A stretch of DNA of 64,000 nucleotides, from the NCBI RefSeq assembly GCF_000524195.1, contig NW_020170446.1, positions 200,798 through 264,797 on the forward strand, read 5' to 3'. Position 1 is the stretch's first letter, and the number at the start of each line of letters is the position of its first letter. Below, piece after piece: positions 12,985-23,730 of the stretch. The stretch is from Echinococcus granulosus. Taxonomy: Eukaryota; Platyhelminthes; Cestoda; Cyclophyllidea; Taeniidae. A program made the translations under genes and the position numbers. The notes below the pieces were generated by a model. It searched no databases. It saw only the letters and a list, made by a program, of their open reading frames with translations, and was not told the origin of the DNA.

Positions 12985-13695
12985 GTAAGATGTGCCACTT
13001 GGTCACCGGGATCTTCATAATTCCATCCTGCCCCAGATGATTTATTAATGGTTCCTCTCTCGACATTTCCACGTCATTCAAATCTGGTCTCCCTTCATTA
13101 TTAGCTGCTGCTACCTACCTCTAAAGGCGGCAAAACGCATACATTTATAAAGAAAAGTGTATCATCAAGTTTCTAGGCGGCCATTCCGTTTAGGTGGCTA
13201 GATCCCGACCATTGTAAGACCTGCACTACTGTCAGTGAAGTGGAAATCTGCGAATCTCTACCATACCTCATCAGAATGGATAAACGAAGTCCATCATACC
13301 CACATTGACAGTATTTATTGCTCAAAACGATAATAATTACTCTCCCTTCCATGAGTGATGATAAATAAGGAATAAAGCCTATGATTAGGGACAGATTTAA
13401 AATGAATAGGGGTCCAGGCTTGTGCACGCTTATGCATCCCGTCCAGTAAAAGGTATCTTCTAGATCGTCCAGTTCTGATTTTGTAGCAGAACTGCGCAAT
13501 TTGAATAAATGCGGGTTTGAGGGAGAAGGTGCACTTTTAAGAGGCAGAAAGGAAGAAGAATTGGAGGTTAAGCGAGTTTCAATTTTATGGGTAAAATTAC
13601 ATGGTGTTGATTTTATTTTTTCATTATTTTGACGCACAACAATTTGTGCAGCAGAAGTACTGTCCCATTACCGTGATGTGCTGTAATGTGCTTAC

Positions 13696-13799
13696 ATTCT
13701 TCTGCATAAACAGTGCAAGTTTTGCATCTTCATCGGCCGCATTGGACTGCTTTAACACGTGTAAGACACCTATGGCACTACCGGTTGTAATTCTGCCAT
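13696..13799 (-). CDS. Candidate internal exon, unidentified gene
   Basis: Reading the minus strand, an acceptor (GATTATACAG) opens 34 codons that end at a strong donor (AAT|GTAAGC). The peptide starts GRITTGSAIG and ends LALFMQKN, and contains a charged stretch NAADEDAK, a normal mix for a globular protein. The opposite strand is also open but would encode a cysteine-rich peptide, so I prefer minus. A pyrimidine-rich acceptor lies downstream near 13530, where two frames are open, so I could not choose a continuation. The exon would sit inside an intron of the plus-strand model, which lowers confidence in one or the other. Confidence 0.28.
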
Positions 13800-14553
13800 C
13801 TGTATAATCAAAGGTCCCGGTTCGCCCTGAACACATCTGGCAACTACCAAGTTACTTGGCATAAGAATTATTACGCCTCTAGCCTTCACGTTAATCAACA
13901 TGTAATCGCAGTCTTTTCAAAAGAAATCAAAACACAATTTTAGATAGGCCGATTTTAATGTCTTGTTTGATAGACATTGCACTAAAAACTAAAAATCTCA
14001 GAGGAATATTTGATTGTACTGTTGATTTGACAAGCTTCGATTTGACAGCGATCAAGTTAAATGCCAAAAATGGGCCAACATAGGTCACACTGCCCCTGAT
14101 GGATATAAGTCAGTAAATTACACAAAAAATTTGTCCACTTTTTATGATTCTACAAAAAAACTACTCTCTGAGACACCATACGAAGTAGAGGGCCACCTTT
14201 GACCACGTCTGAGGCCTTTTTGCGCGGCTAATAGACAATTTTGTAGACTGACAGTGTGGCAATTAAAGCAAGACCTCCGAGGAAAGAGAGCTAACAAATA
14301 CTTTTTTATATCTTTAAAAGGAGCGCAGTCTAGGCATTTACTACATCTGACAATTAATCTCGTTGCTATGGCGTTTAAGTTTTTCAACAAAGCTTATCAA
14401 TTAAGATGATTAAAATTGAAATTCTGTCACTTCTACATAATAAGATGCTCTTCAAGACTTTATTAAGTCCCATTAGGGCCTAGTGGTGTGAGAGAAAGAA
14501 AACAAGCCCTTTTTTCTTCCTAAACAATGGATTATTGCCCAGTTTTGGTGTAG

Positions 14554-15886
14554 GGATTCGAGTCTGTGATTCAGATCAGGAGGAAGGCACTACACCTAAC
14601 GCAGCAAAAAATATGCAGAGACCTTATCAACCTAAGGGGCCTCCTATTGGTGATGCCTGTTAGTCTGCGTCTAAGAAGAGAGGAGATCTATATAGTCCAA
14701 GAAATCTTCAAAACATTGAAAAGAAGCCCTGTGCTTTGTTGTCTACCTGTTGAGATGAGGCACTACCCTTCCATCTTCCTATCTTCTCCCTATTATAAAA
14801 TGCAGTATGGGGTCAATTCACGGGCAAATTTTGCAATAATAGGACATTTGTAAGCACTATGCTTTTTCTTTCATTGTAGACGGGTTCTTTCTTTCTGAAG
14901 AAGTCATTATTAGTCACCTCAAATTATATCTAGTACGCAATATCCTGTTTGACTTTGAGGTATTGCGTATCTCTTTCTACGCTTTATAAATTATGCCTAT
15001 AAACTATCACATACCTTGGACAAGTTGCTTCCACGGGTTACAAAAGGTCAATGGAGGAAGTTACCCTCCAACTTGCACTAACTTTTTTGGTAATTTTGTA
15101 GACGGTGTGAAACGAGTGAATAAATTAATGCTGTCCAAGCAAGGAATACCTAACTTCCTACTCACCCACCCATTTATCCACTGATAGACCGACCTTTCCA
15201 CCTTGCATTTTTAACCACAGATCATGGTCTTCTCTGGCTGAAGTGCTAGGTGGTAGGTAAAACGTCTTCGAACAGCCACCTAAAGCACACAAGCCATTTC
15301 TCATCCCAATTTTAACAGTCGGTTGGTAAACTATTCAAACAACACGCCAAGCTGTTAGTAGCGTTATCATTTCTGTCAGTTGTCATCTCTTGGTGGGTGG
15401 GAGAGAAACCCTTTTAATTGCCTTCTCTTGGCTTTAAGGCACAACTTTCCGAAGTCATCAATGGGGAAACAATTACCACACTAGCTTTGATTCATCCTGC
15501 TGGTGAGATACTCACCTTCCTTTTTGTTCCAATTCATCAAAACAGACGCAAGCAACACTTTTGCTTTAAAGTAGACCCAAGTACATATTGTGACGAATAA
15601 GAGGAAATTTTTTATGAGGTGGTCAAATAAGATTACGCCGTTTTCGGCTTGAGACCGATCAACCTTTACGGTTCGGCTATCACTGTCTGTAGAGGTCCTA
15701 GAGGGAGAGTGCTTGATCCTTCCCAAGGGACGAGTTAGGATTCATGAATTAAAGGAATACCGTGAACCTCAGACAAAAGTGAGGCGTCTAAAACCCAACC
15801 ATCAACCACTTCCTTCAGCACGAACAGTTGGCCTTCCTCCTACTTCGAGTCCTGACGATTTATCTGAAGACTGTGTCTTGAGTTAG
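14554..15886 (+). CDS. 3' exons of an unidentified multi-exon gene
   Basis: Four exons fit together: 14554-14649 (acceptor TTTGGTGTAG), 14880-14959 (acceptor TTTCATTGTAG), 15439-15502 (acceptor GGCTTTAAG, donor GTGAGA) and 15693-15886, which ends in TAG. Phases are 1, 0 and 1 at the joins, all consistent, and give 143 residues. The last exon is open for 63 codons with a clearly protein-like composition: LEGECLILPKG, then RVRIHELKEYREP, then a proline/serine-rich end finishing SEDCVLS. The first of these exons is hydrophilic (DSDQEEGTTP). There is no initiator ATG, so the 5' part lies upstream, possibly the tentative exons at 7.7-13.0 kb. A doubled poly(A) signal AATAAATAAA occurs at 16547-16556. 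I cannot name a family; the basic, proline-rich end would suit a cytoplasmic tail, but that is a guess. Confidence 0.48.
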
Positions 15887-17113
15887 TCTATTTTGCAGTT
15901 TGAAATATACATAGGCCTCCTGACGAATTGCGGCAGCTAAACGTACCATTCAGAAGTGATTTGGAAAGGCGCTATTTACCTCTACCCTTCAACTCGCTCT
16001 CAAAGTGTTAACGTGTCTGTCGATCTACCCAAGTGGATGCTATTCAAAATTCTATTTTTTACGAACCGGGATCAAATTAATTCTAAGGCTACTGAGGTTG
16101 ATGAATGCATTCCAATTAATGAAAGGTCATTCCAATGATGCATCTTCCCTACTTAAAATAGGTCCATCCATTTGGTTCCAAGCCTGAACTTAATTTGTGC
16201 CTTAGCTGAGAACAAGCTGCCCTCTTTGCATTATTAACGTCACCTGGGAGTTGACTGCTGACGTCTACCTGACTACTTGGGCATAATTTAAAACTGATAG
16301 AGCTGTATGTCACTTAACCGAAGGCTGGGAGCAATACTGCCAAAGATAGATGCCATTAAACTCGACAATTGCAGCGACTCAGTCCCTTTAAGGATGTTGG
16401 TCTCTGTCGGGACTGGGCTTGAATAATAAACATACCCAAGCTCCAGCGGAACCAGAATCATCCAATCAAATTATTTCTTAAAATTTGATATAAGTAACTT
16501 AAATTTTATTAGTTTATTTGTCCAACTGTTTACCAAATGCAGTATAAATAAATAAAAGCTACGTAGGGGGCTTAGACAGAGCAGTCGCCTAGGAAAATCT
16601 CACGCCACCGTTTGCCCAGACTTGAAAAATGGATGAACAAGTTATTGCGCAATTTTCAAGCTATGTTTTGTGCTTATTTACGTAAATGCGAAAACATTTG
16701 CATATCTCAGAAGAAATCTGAGGCACTGTTTGTCTGCCTTCTGTATGTTTGTCGAAGCCAAAAGTTGCCATTTAAGTGACCCTTTCCAAGGCAGATGAAA
16801 CATTCAAACTAGACGGATCTGTGGAATGCTAGTGACTGACAAATAATGTGACCTTAAGAGTAGAAAGAAGAATATCTTTAAGAAATTGTCAAACTATTTC
16901 CCTTACCTCCCTCCCTTCCTAGAAAAAGAACTAGCTGGCTGACATGGGGAGGTCAAATATCAGACGACTGGAAAGGTTCCTGCAGTTCAGGTTTGGTGTA
17001 ACGTGTAAGGACAAAGGTGGGATATGCGCCACATCACTTTAGGGTGTTCTTAGTCATCCTTCTCTTATTTTGAATTAATCTTCACGTTATATAATGTGGT
17101 TTGATTTTAAAGG
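15887..17113 (+). other. Probable 3' UTR and intergenic DNA
   Basis: No further exon is convincing. The segment to about 16560 may be 3' untranslated sequence of the gene ending at 15886, because AATAAATAAA is at 16547-16556. Confidence 0.3.
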
Positions 17114-20061
17114 ATGTCATTGAAGATTGTCTATTCTGCAGATCAAACTCCTACTCTGTCGGAAAAGTTGCAGAAGCGTCTCGTCGCATTTGAGGTAGAG
17201 TATTTATAGAATGGGTGGTGGGCGATTGCAGAGTGTGAGGTATCACCTACAAGAAGCGTTTATAGCCCTGAACATGTGGATTAATCTGTGACAAGTCCGA
17301 ATAAATGAAGGAAATTTGCAGTCATATTCGTGTACATCGAAATCAGTTGAAAAGGAGATGTTGTATGGGCCACGCAAATGGTTTTCGTTGGTATACACTA
17401 GCAGATGCTAGGTATTAAGCATCAGGAACAATCAGTTAGGGTCTCTTCACTCTCTTTAAGTCAATTAAAAAGCGCTGACTCAGAGAGTCATGGCATGAGC
17501 ACTTTTGTTGGCTATTTAAAGACAGTTTACTCACAAGAAGCATCATCCACTCCACACTTCTAGCACACAGGTCGCTTCATCCGCAGAACACCACGCATAC
17601 TGCCTGTGTGTGCCTACGTATGTCTCCAAGCGAGAAAGGCTGCGTCTACACTCGTTCATCTGGCGATGGTGAACCAATTACGACTACCATCAATCCCGGC
17701 GATCTCGATATAACACGGGAGAACTGCAATGTTCTTAGTAAAGAATCCATTGGAACGAGATTACATCTGGACTAGACACTCATTCAAACCAGTGGAAAAG
17801 AAGTGCAGTGCCATTCTTGTGGCACCAACCCGTCGGTGAACTCATCTGTGAGAAGGTCTGTACTTTGGAATTGGTGAGGAAGCAAAATTCTGTCTTACCC
17901 ACATCCACACCCTTATCCTCTCTCCCTATTCTCCTCATCCTCATTCTCCATCTTGCCAATAACTTGACTTCGTTGTGTCCCTAAATAGTTACGCACAGAG
18001 CGGGGTGAAAATTTGTGGGACATGGAAGATGAAAGAAGAGTAAGGATGAGATGAATGTGGTGAAAGAGCGGCATTTCTCATGCTTTTAGAGGCTAAGCGC
18101 ATTTCATTAAATTGGAATTAGCATCAGGCTTGTGTCTCGTTGGCAAAAGATTGCCACTTTTAACTAATAAGATTTTTTTTAAGATATTTATTTCCACTTT
18201 ATCAGTGATTAAAAACGAACTCTTTATTTCTTATTAATGTTATCTTTGCCGATTTAAGAAGTAAAAAAGGTCAAACTGTCAAACGCGCGCGTTTTGGTTA
18301 CGAGGGCAGTTAGGGCCTTGCAATTGTACTTCCTCTTAACAGCTTGACCTTTAGACCATGCCGGTAGCCCCAGGTCCCACTGTAGGTTGACAATACGTAT
18401 TCTGCCTAGATATTATGCTTCATGGTGTCTTGAGTTTTAAGGGTATCTTTTTTTAAAAAGTCTAATAGTCTATTACAATGCCTCGATTGTTTATCTAACT
18501 CTCTGCTCCGCTAGATGTTTGGGCCATGTCAGTAGCTCCCAGGACCCTCTACTCGAATAGTATGCCTTCTTTCACCTACAGAGAAGTCTTGAGGCACGGC
18601 ATGAGCCCGGTGTCTGGGCGTTAACGGGAGTCCAAATAAGTTTCCCCATCCGAACCGTATTATTATCCGACTGGCTTGTCTAAAACAACTTTTTTCTTCA
18701 CTTCCACAAATACTATGTAGTAAGCAATTCGGTAGGTTTGGCATGACATTCTGTGTGGAGGTCTAGTAAGTGGTCTCGAATTTACAAGCACACAGGTAAA
18801 ACATTAAATTCCTTGATGAGGGTAAGGTAAAAGAAGAGAAGAAGGAGAGTTAACTTTTTGGTGCTGGAATAAAAGAGTTTCTTTGCTAAAATTTACTCAA
18901 TTTTTTTAGACTCAACTATTTTTAGAAGCAAATTTAAGGACCGGAAGGCACTACCTTTCCGGAGAAGCTAAGCTTAGAGTTCCAAGCCAACTAAAATGTA
19001 TTAAATCAACAAATTGACAGCCAGAATGATTTCGGCTTTTAAATGCAAAGGAAGTAGCAAAAATTTTCATGTTCTTAAAGGACGTTTCAAACAAAATAAA
19101 AGCATTTACATTTACATGTAAGTCTAGCTTGTCTCTGACATTTTTATCGGCACCAGAATGCGTGACAGCTCAAATTGCAAGTTTATAGGACAGAAATTAA
19201 GAGACCAAATCTGTTTTTCTGTGATTTGCGATTCCACTCTAGTGGCAATGTGAGCGAAAGCCTGTCCCAATAACCTCTCCCAACCCCTCTTCCACAGTAA
19301 TGCGATCTATTAATAATTTAGAGAAGACTCAAGTATCTAGGATTCCAACAGTCTTGTATTTAATGCCCCGATAAAAAAGTAAACTTTTAAAAATATTTTT
19401 TGCGTCAATTTAATTAGTTTTCTATTCTTTCAACCCCTTTGGAGTAGCTTCGATCTGATGTGGTGGGGAACTTGCACCTCTACGTCCAAATCCGTAGATC
19501 ATAAGGGTAGCTTATGCCACACGACTATAAAGAACTGCTAATATTTGCATAAGTTATAATAATCATGCCCCCAAAAAGGTAGTAAAAAGGAAAAGAAGAA
19601 CCATGAGGCGTAATGAAAAAATTGCAGTCGGATGAAAGCCTTCATGGCTCATATGCCACCAGTCTTTTCCCTAATCGGCCATGCGGGAAAATCCTTTTCC
19701 ATCGAATCGGCAACCATAATCACTCACCTTAAAATTAAGTCAAAATTTTCACTCTAAATTGCCTTCATTTGGATAGTTTTCTCCAATTACTTGGCCAATA
19801 GATTAGACAAATACGAAAAGTTTAGTTGTAACACCTCAGCTTTTAGTTAAAGCATAACCTGGAGGGGAGTTTAGGGATTCTGGGATAGTAAGTATAATCC
19901 AAAGTGACTAGAGGGATATAGAGTTTTCAAAAAGGGCAATTTTACTACTTTTGCTACTTAGTGCTTCCCATGATTTCTCTTCCACTTCAAACGTAAAAGG
20001 TCCTTCACTGGACTGTGGTCCATCGGGTTCATTCGATAGAGAAGATCCAGTCGATTTGTAG
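17114..20061 (+). CDS. Candidate four-exon gene, unidentified small protein
   Basis: A chain of four segments with matching phase gives about 90 residues: 17114-17194 (starts ATG, MSLKIVYSAD, ends AFE before GTAGAG), 17989-18039 (acceptor TCCCTAAATAG, donor GTAAGG), 19847-19887 (donor GTAAGTAT) and 19962-20061 (acceptor TTTTGCTACTTAG, ends TAG). Joins are phase 0, 0 and 2. The peptide is hydrophilic and charged in the middle (WDMEDERR) and ends in a serine/aspartate-rich tail (FDREDPVDL), so it looks soluble. The exons at 17989, 19847 and 19962 have the best splice sites; the first exon is the weakest. The last exon is also open on the minus strand, but that reading has a poorer acceptor and no partner exons. 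Function unknown. Confidence 0.35.
17512..17775 (+). CDS. Possible small single-exon gene with TATA-like box
   Basis: An ATG at 17620 opens 51 codons to TAG at 17773-17775. The peptide begins MSPSEKGCVYTRSSGDGE and ends GTRLHLD; its composition is ordinary for a protein. A TATA-like TATTTAAAG lies about 100 bases upstream (near 17515), and a TGACTCA AP-1-type site with an inverted GAGTCA half follows GCGC at about 17477. It falls inside intron 1 of the tentative 17.1-20.1 kb model, so it may be an alternative first exon or a chance frame. Confidence 0.2.
   Translation, partial: LFKDSLLTRSIIHSTLLAHRSLHPQNTTHTACVCLRMSPSEKGCVYTRSSGDGEPITTTINPGDLDITRENCNVLSKESIGTRLHLD
18353..18620 (+). repeat. 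Two degenerate copies of a dispersed repeat family
   Basis: A divergent copy starts near 18353 (CCGGTAGCCCCAGG) and a better one near 18525 (GTCAGTAGCTCCCAGG). The second continues with a block at about 18555-18600 that matches the copy near 59930-59975. In the frame starting at the ATG near 18561 this block reads MPSFTYREVLRHG. It may be a decayed mobile-element fragment. No ends or target-site duplications are visible. Confidence 0.4.
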
Positions 20062-20244
20062 AATAACAAGAATGATGGTTGTTTGGTTAGTATTGGCAAA
20101 TATCTTGCATGTGACTGGTCTTTTCAAATACCAAGTTGTTCTATGAAAAGATAAAAATTCAAAATAGGGCTGAAAACTGGCAATGCTTTGCAGCGAGGCT
20201 ACTCTGGCTACCCCAGTCACTTCCCCCTAATATCATTTGCCTAG

Positions 20245-20439
20245 AGGATACACTAGACAGAGACTTTTACTGTCTTTGGATTATTTGTCGTAAGTTCAAG
20301 TTCGACAAATTAAAACCTGTCGCTATTTCATTGCAGACTCCTCTTCTTCGTATTCCCCATTGACTTGTATCCCGAGCTGAATAATGCTACCATGTCATGG
20401 TTTGGAGACTACCTGATCAACAATGCACTGGCCAAATAG
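20245..20439 (+). CDS. Candidate two terminal exons, membrane-like C-terminus
   Basis: Segment 20245-20289 (acceptor CATTTGCCTAG, donor GTAAGTTC) joins in phase 2 to 20337-20439 (acceptor GCTATTTCATTGCAG), which ends in TAG. The second exon reads LLFFVFPIDLYPELNN and later FGDYLINNALAK, that is, a hydrophobic helix followed by a polar tail. The incoming phase (2) equals the outgoing phase of the 19847-19887 exon, so this could be an alternative 3' end of that gene. An AATAAA follows at about 20674. No family recognised. Confidence 0.3.
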
Positions 20440-23400
20440 AAGGTGGAAGAATGGAACATGCATGTTCACTAGTGTGTGTAGCTAAACATTGCTATCCCAT
20501 TCTCTTAGTAAAGTACAAGCCTACTTCCTTTGCTTTTTTGTTGCAAAACAGTCAACTCACGCTTGATTTACCATCTCTAGAAAGGAAGTCGTTTTTAAAT
20601 GGCCCTTCCACAGTGTGAATTTGACATTTTTCCACTTAGTGAACATGAAAATTAGACACTTCTACGCAAGTTGAATAAAAGGATGTGTCCTTATTAATAT
20701 TTAACTTAAAATTGGGAGTGAGGTAGAATTGTGTTTTTTTGAGTGCCTCATCTTTTATAACGGGGGAAAAGTGATCCGGGTCAACATCCAAAAATTGGCT
20801 AGACGCCTGTCACTACTCAATCCATACATGTAACCAAGAGCTGTTCAAATCCAATTCCGCCGATAACGGCTAAATAAATATTTATGAGTAAGTACTTTAG
20901 CTGGAGTGAAATGAAAAATTTGGTATAATTATAGGCTTTAATCGTACGCATAACTACGCGGTTCGATTGCAGGCTAGTCGTCATGGGAGCTTAATCATAA
21001 CTGTAATTTCTCATAATTTCTGCACGCTAGAAGCAAATCTTATTCCCTACAGATGTTTTTCGCGTTTTAAGAAAGTACTCAAAGGTCCAAACTGGCAGTA
21101 ATAGGTGACACACCCGATAAAAACGAACAATGGCTATGATGATGCTAGTTGTGATAAGTCACAGCAGAAGGCCTGTTTAAATCAAGTTGAGTGTTGGCAG
21201 CAATCTCAATTTAGACTTCTAAATATCCGCCGATAAGGAACATGTCAGGTTCCGATTTACCCGTTATTGGTTTTGCAGTAAACGTGGCAGTTTGTACTTT
21301 TCTTACAAAATGCGATAAACGCACAAAGTATGCTCGCAACAGAACGTTCTCTAATTTATAGCACTACTTTTCCTAGAGGTTTCCCACCCTTCATAGTCTT
21401 TCCTGCAGTTAATGCAATATTTGAGAGTCTCAAGTACAGCAGCTTATGAAGTAAATGGCATCTTCTCTGCGATAGAGCTGGAAGTAGAGCTCAAAAGATG
21501 GAAACCACATTCTTAATAGTTTGTTTAAAGTATTAGTGTGACCGCATTTTATTAATGCCTTTAGCTATGCAGTTTTCCCCCTCCCTCACTAGTGTTTCTA
21601 ATTATTGCTCTAGAGGTGAACTGGGGCACCAGACATTCCTCTTGTCATTTGTAGTGATTATAAGAAGCAGCCTATTGAACAAAAAACGAAGCATAAGTTC
21701 CCTAAAAATGTCTACAACAAGGAGCTGTTTTCTTCCTTTCGTCTCGGTTTATTAATACACTACTCACTTCTCTTTCCGCACATACATGCATGGGAGGTGG
21801 CCATTGTCTTGTTACATTCTTCAACTTGTCTCGTAAATGAAAAAAAAAACAAATAAAAACAATTTTCTTAATGACACACTTAAAATGGTGCTGGATGCAC
21901 TAATAAGCTTATAATGCTAACAAATTTAACATTACTGATACCGAATTTCGCATAATAATTGTCTGGATATAACTCCCACTGTGAATTGTTTTGCATTAAT
22001 ATAACATCCAACAGAAAACTGATTTATGTAAATTGAACTTATGCCTTGGCTAAAGTTATGTCTAAAAGGACTTCTTTATCTAGAAAAAAACAACTACTTT
22101 AAAAGGAAATCGTTCTGGAAGATCGTTTAAGCGCCTATATTACCAGGAAACTATGTATGATTGATAAATAGATTCCGCTCAAGCCAGGTTAAATGCACTC
22201 AAATTTGATTATATTAGCTATCAATTTGCGTTTGTTTTATGATCAGATAAACCTCATTTACTAATAACTCTTAATTGCATCTTCAAACATACACCAACTT
22301 TGTGCTAATTGCATCAGCTCAGTGGAAAATTCGAGTAACGCGGTAAAATTCCATCAAATAGTTCTTGCGACATCATTCCGTAATGCATCTACCAACAACG
22401 TCTGCATCCCTTTAATTGGCTATTGTAATATATTGTATCAAGAGTTATTGAACGCGCCTCTACGGCGCTCCTTCAGTTCACAGTTTTCAAACTTACCGCC
22501 GTATTTGAGTGTTGTATGGTATGGATCTACGCAACAAATGGTAAACTACTTTATGCATTTATTCAAACATGTGTAAGCACGATGCATCCTAATGCCAATT
22601 TGTTCATTCCTCTGATTACCTAGTGCCGTCAATCATTTAATTTAAAGATTAGGGAGGTCACTGCACTAAAGAATTAGCGAATTGTAGCCTGTTTATTTTT
22701 AAGTGGTATCTTATACTTACTAAAAATATGGACTTTTATATGGCATATCTGTCAGAATTCGTGCTTGATTTTATTAGAATATAGTCGTTCTCAAATTCCT
22801 ATGAAATTTAGGTGTTAAATTGGCAGAGAACAAATGACCAAGATATTTGCTTGTAATATGGTACATCTATTAATTTTTAAAACAGTAAAAACATCACGTT
22901 TTTGGTGGTTTTAAAAAATTGTGCTTTAAAATGATAATATAAAAATTATGGGGCATAAAATGACCTCTTTTCACTGCAGGCAAGTCATTTCATGCTTAGC
23001 CTATTTTAGGAATTTATCTTAAAAATTTTAGTCTTGTTGATGTATTTGCCTCGATTAAGGAATGAAATAATAATGCTGTATTTATATTCACTTAAACAAA
23101 TGCAAAGTAACCTACATGCGTAGGAATACATCCTAGCCTCACTTGGTTTCTCTCTCGGAATGCGCTGGTATTTCTGTCAACTTTTCGAGTTATTATTAAT
23201 CAAATCTATACAGTGCGTCATTCTCTCACTGAGTGGGGTGGGGTTTTGGGGCCTACGGAAACAAATCACTTGGGCGTCTAGACACGCAGACAGTCGAATA
23301 GACAAGCAGTCTGCGGTTGAATTTACCATGAAGCTCTTCTTGGTTAAAGCGGCATATCTTTTTTTTCAAAAATGCCGTAAAAGGCATTACCGGGACTGAT

Positions 23401-23660
23401 TATAACAGTGGTTTCCAGCACTCATTCCCTTGCATTCAACAAGCCTGATGGGGATTATGCTTGTGAGGTATCACCCCGATTGTTTCATAAAGAGATTTAA
23501 ACACACCCACATTCTTGGTGTTGTGCCAAAGGACTGCTTATCGCCTAACAAGGCGTCTCTCTAGATCGATGCAGAGATCCTCCCTTGAGCACGCATACAT
23601 ACACGTGGAGTGAAATGAATGGCGTTGATCTAATTAGGCGTCACCGGTGCAGTGCTCGTC
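20440..23660. other. AT-rich intergenic DNA
   Basis: I see no exon pair or repeat that I can support. The open frames (for example near 21555 and 22322) have poor protein composition and no splice sites. Confidence 0.4.
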
Positions 23661-23673
23661 TTAGGCAATCCTC

Positions 23674-23679
23674 TATAAG
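23674..23679 (+). promoter_or_regulatory. TATA-like box of the actin-family gene
   Basis: TATAAG lies 52 bases before the ATG at 23731, a spacing that would leave a short leader of 20-30 bases. The position makes it a plausible core promoter element. I found no serum-response CArG box nearby. Confidence 0.4.
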
Positions 23680-23730
23680 TGCTGTGCATCAAATCGTGTG
23701 TGGAGACTAGCGCTTAACTGACAGAGCAGG

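Noticed and set aside
13173..13637. 154-codon minus-strand open frame
   Set aside because: One frame this long is expected by chance in a window of this size and base composition; a second minus frame is open over the same bases, and neither has a clear partner exon. Only the neighbouring 13696-13799 segment is kept, at low confidence.
19908..20099. Minus-strand frame with protein-like composition
   Set aside because: The plus-strand reading of the same bases has a better acceptor and phase-compatible partner exons; the minus reading has none.
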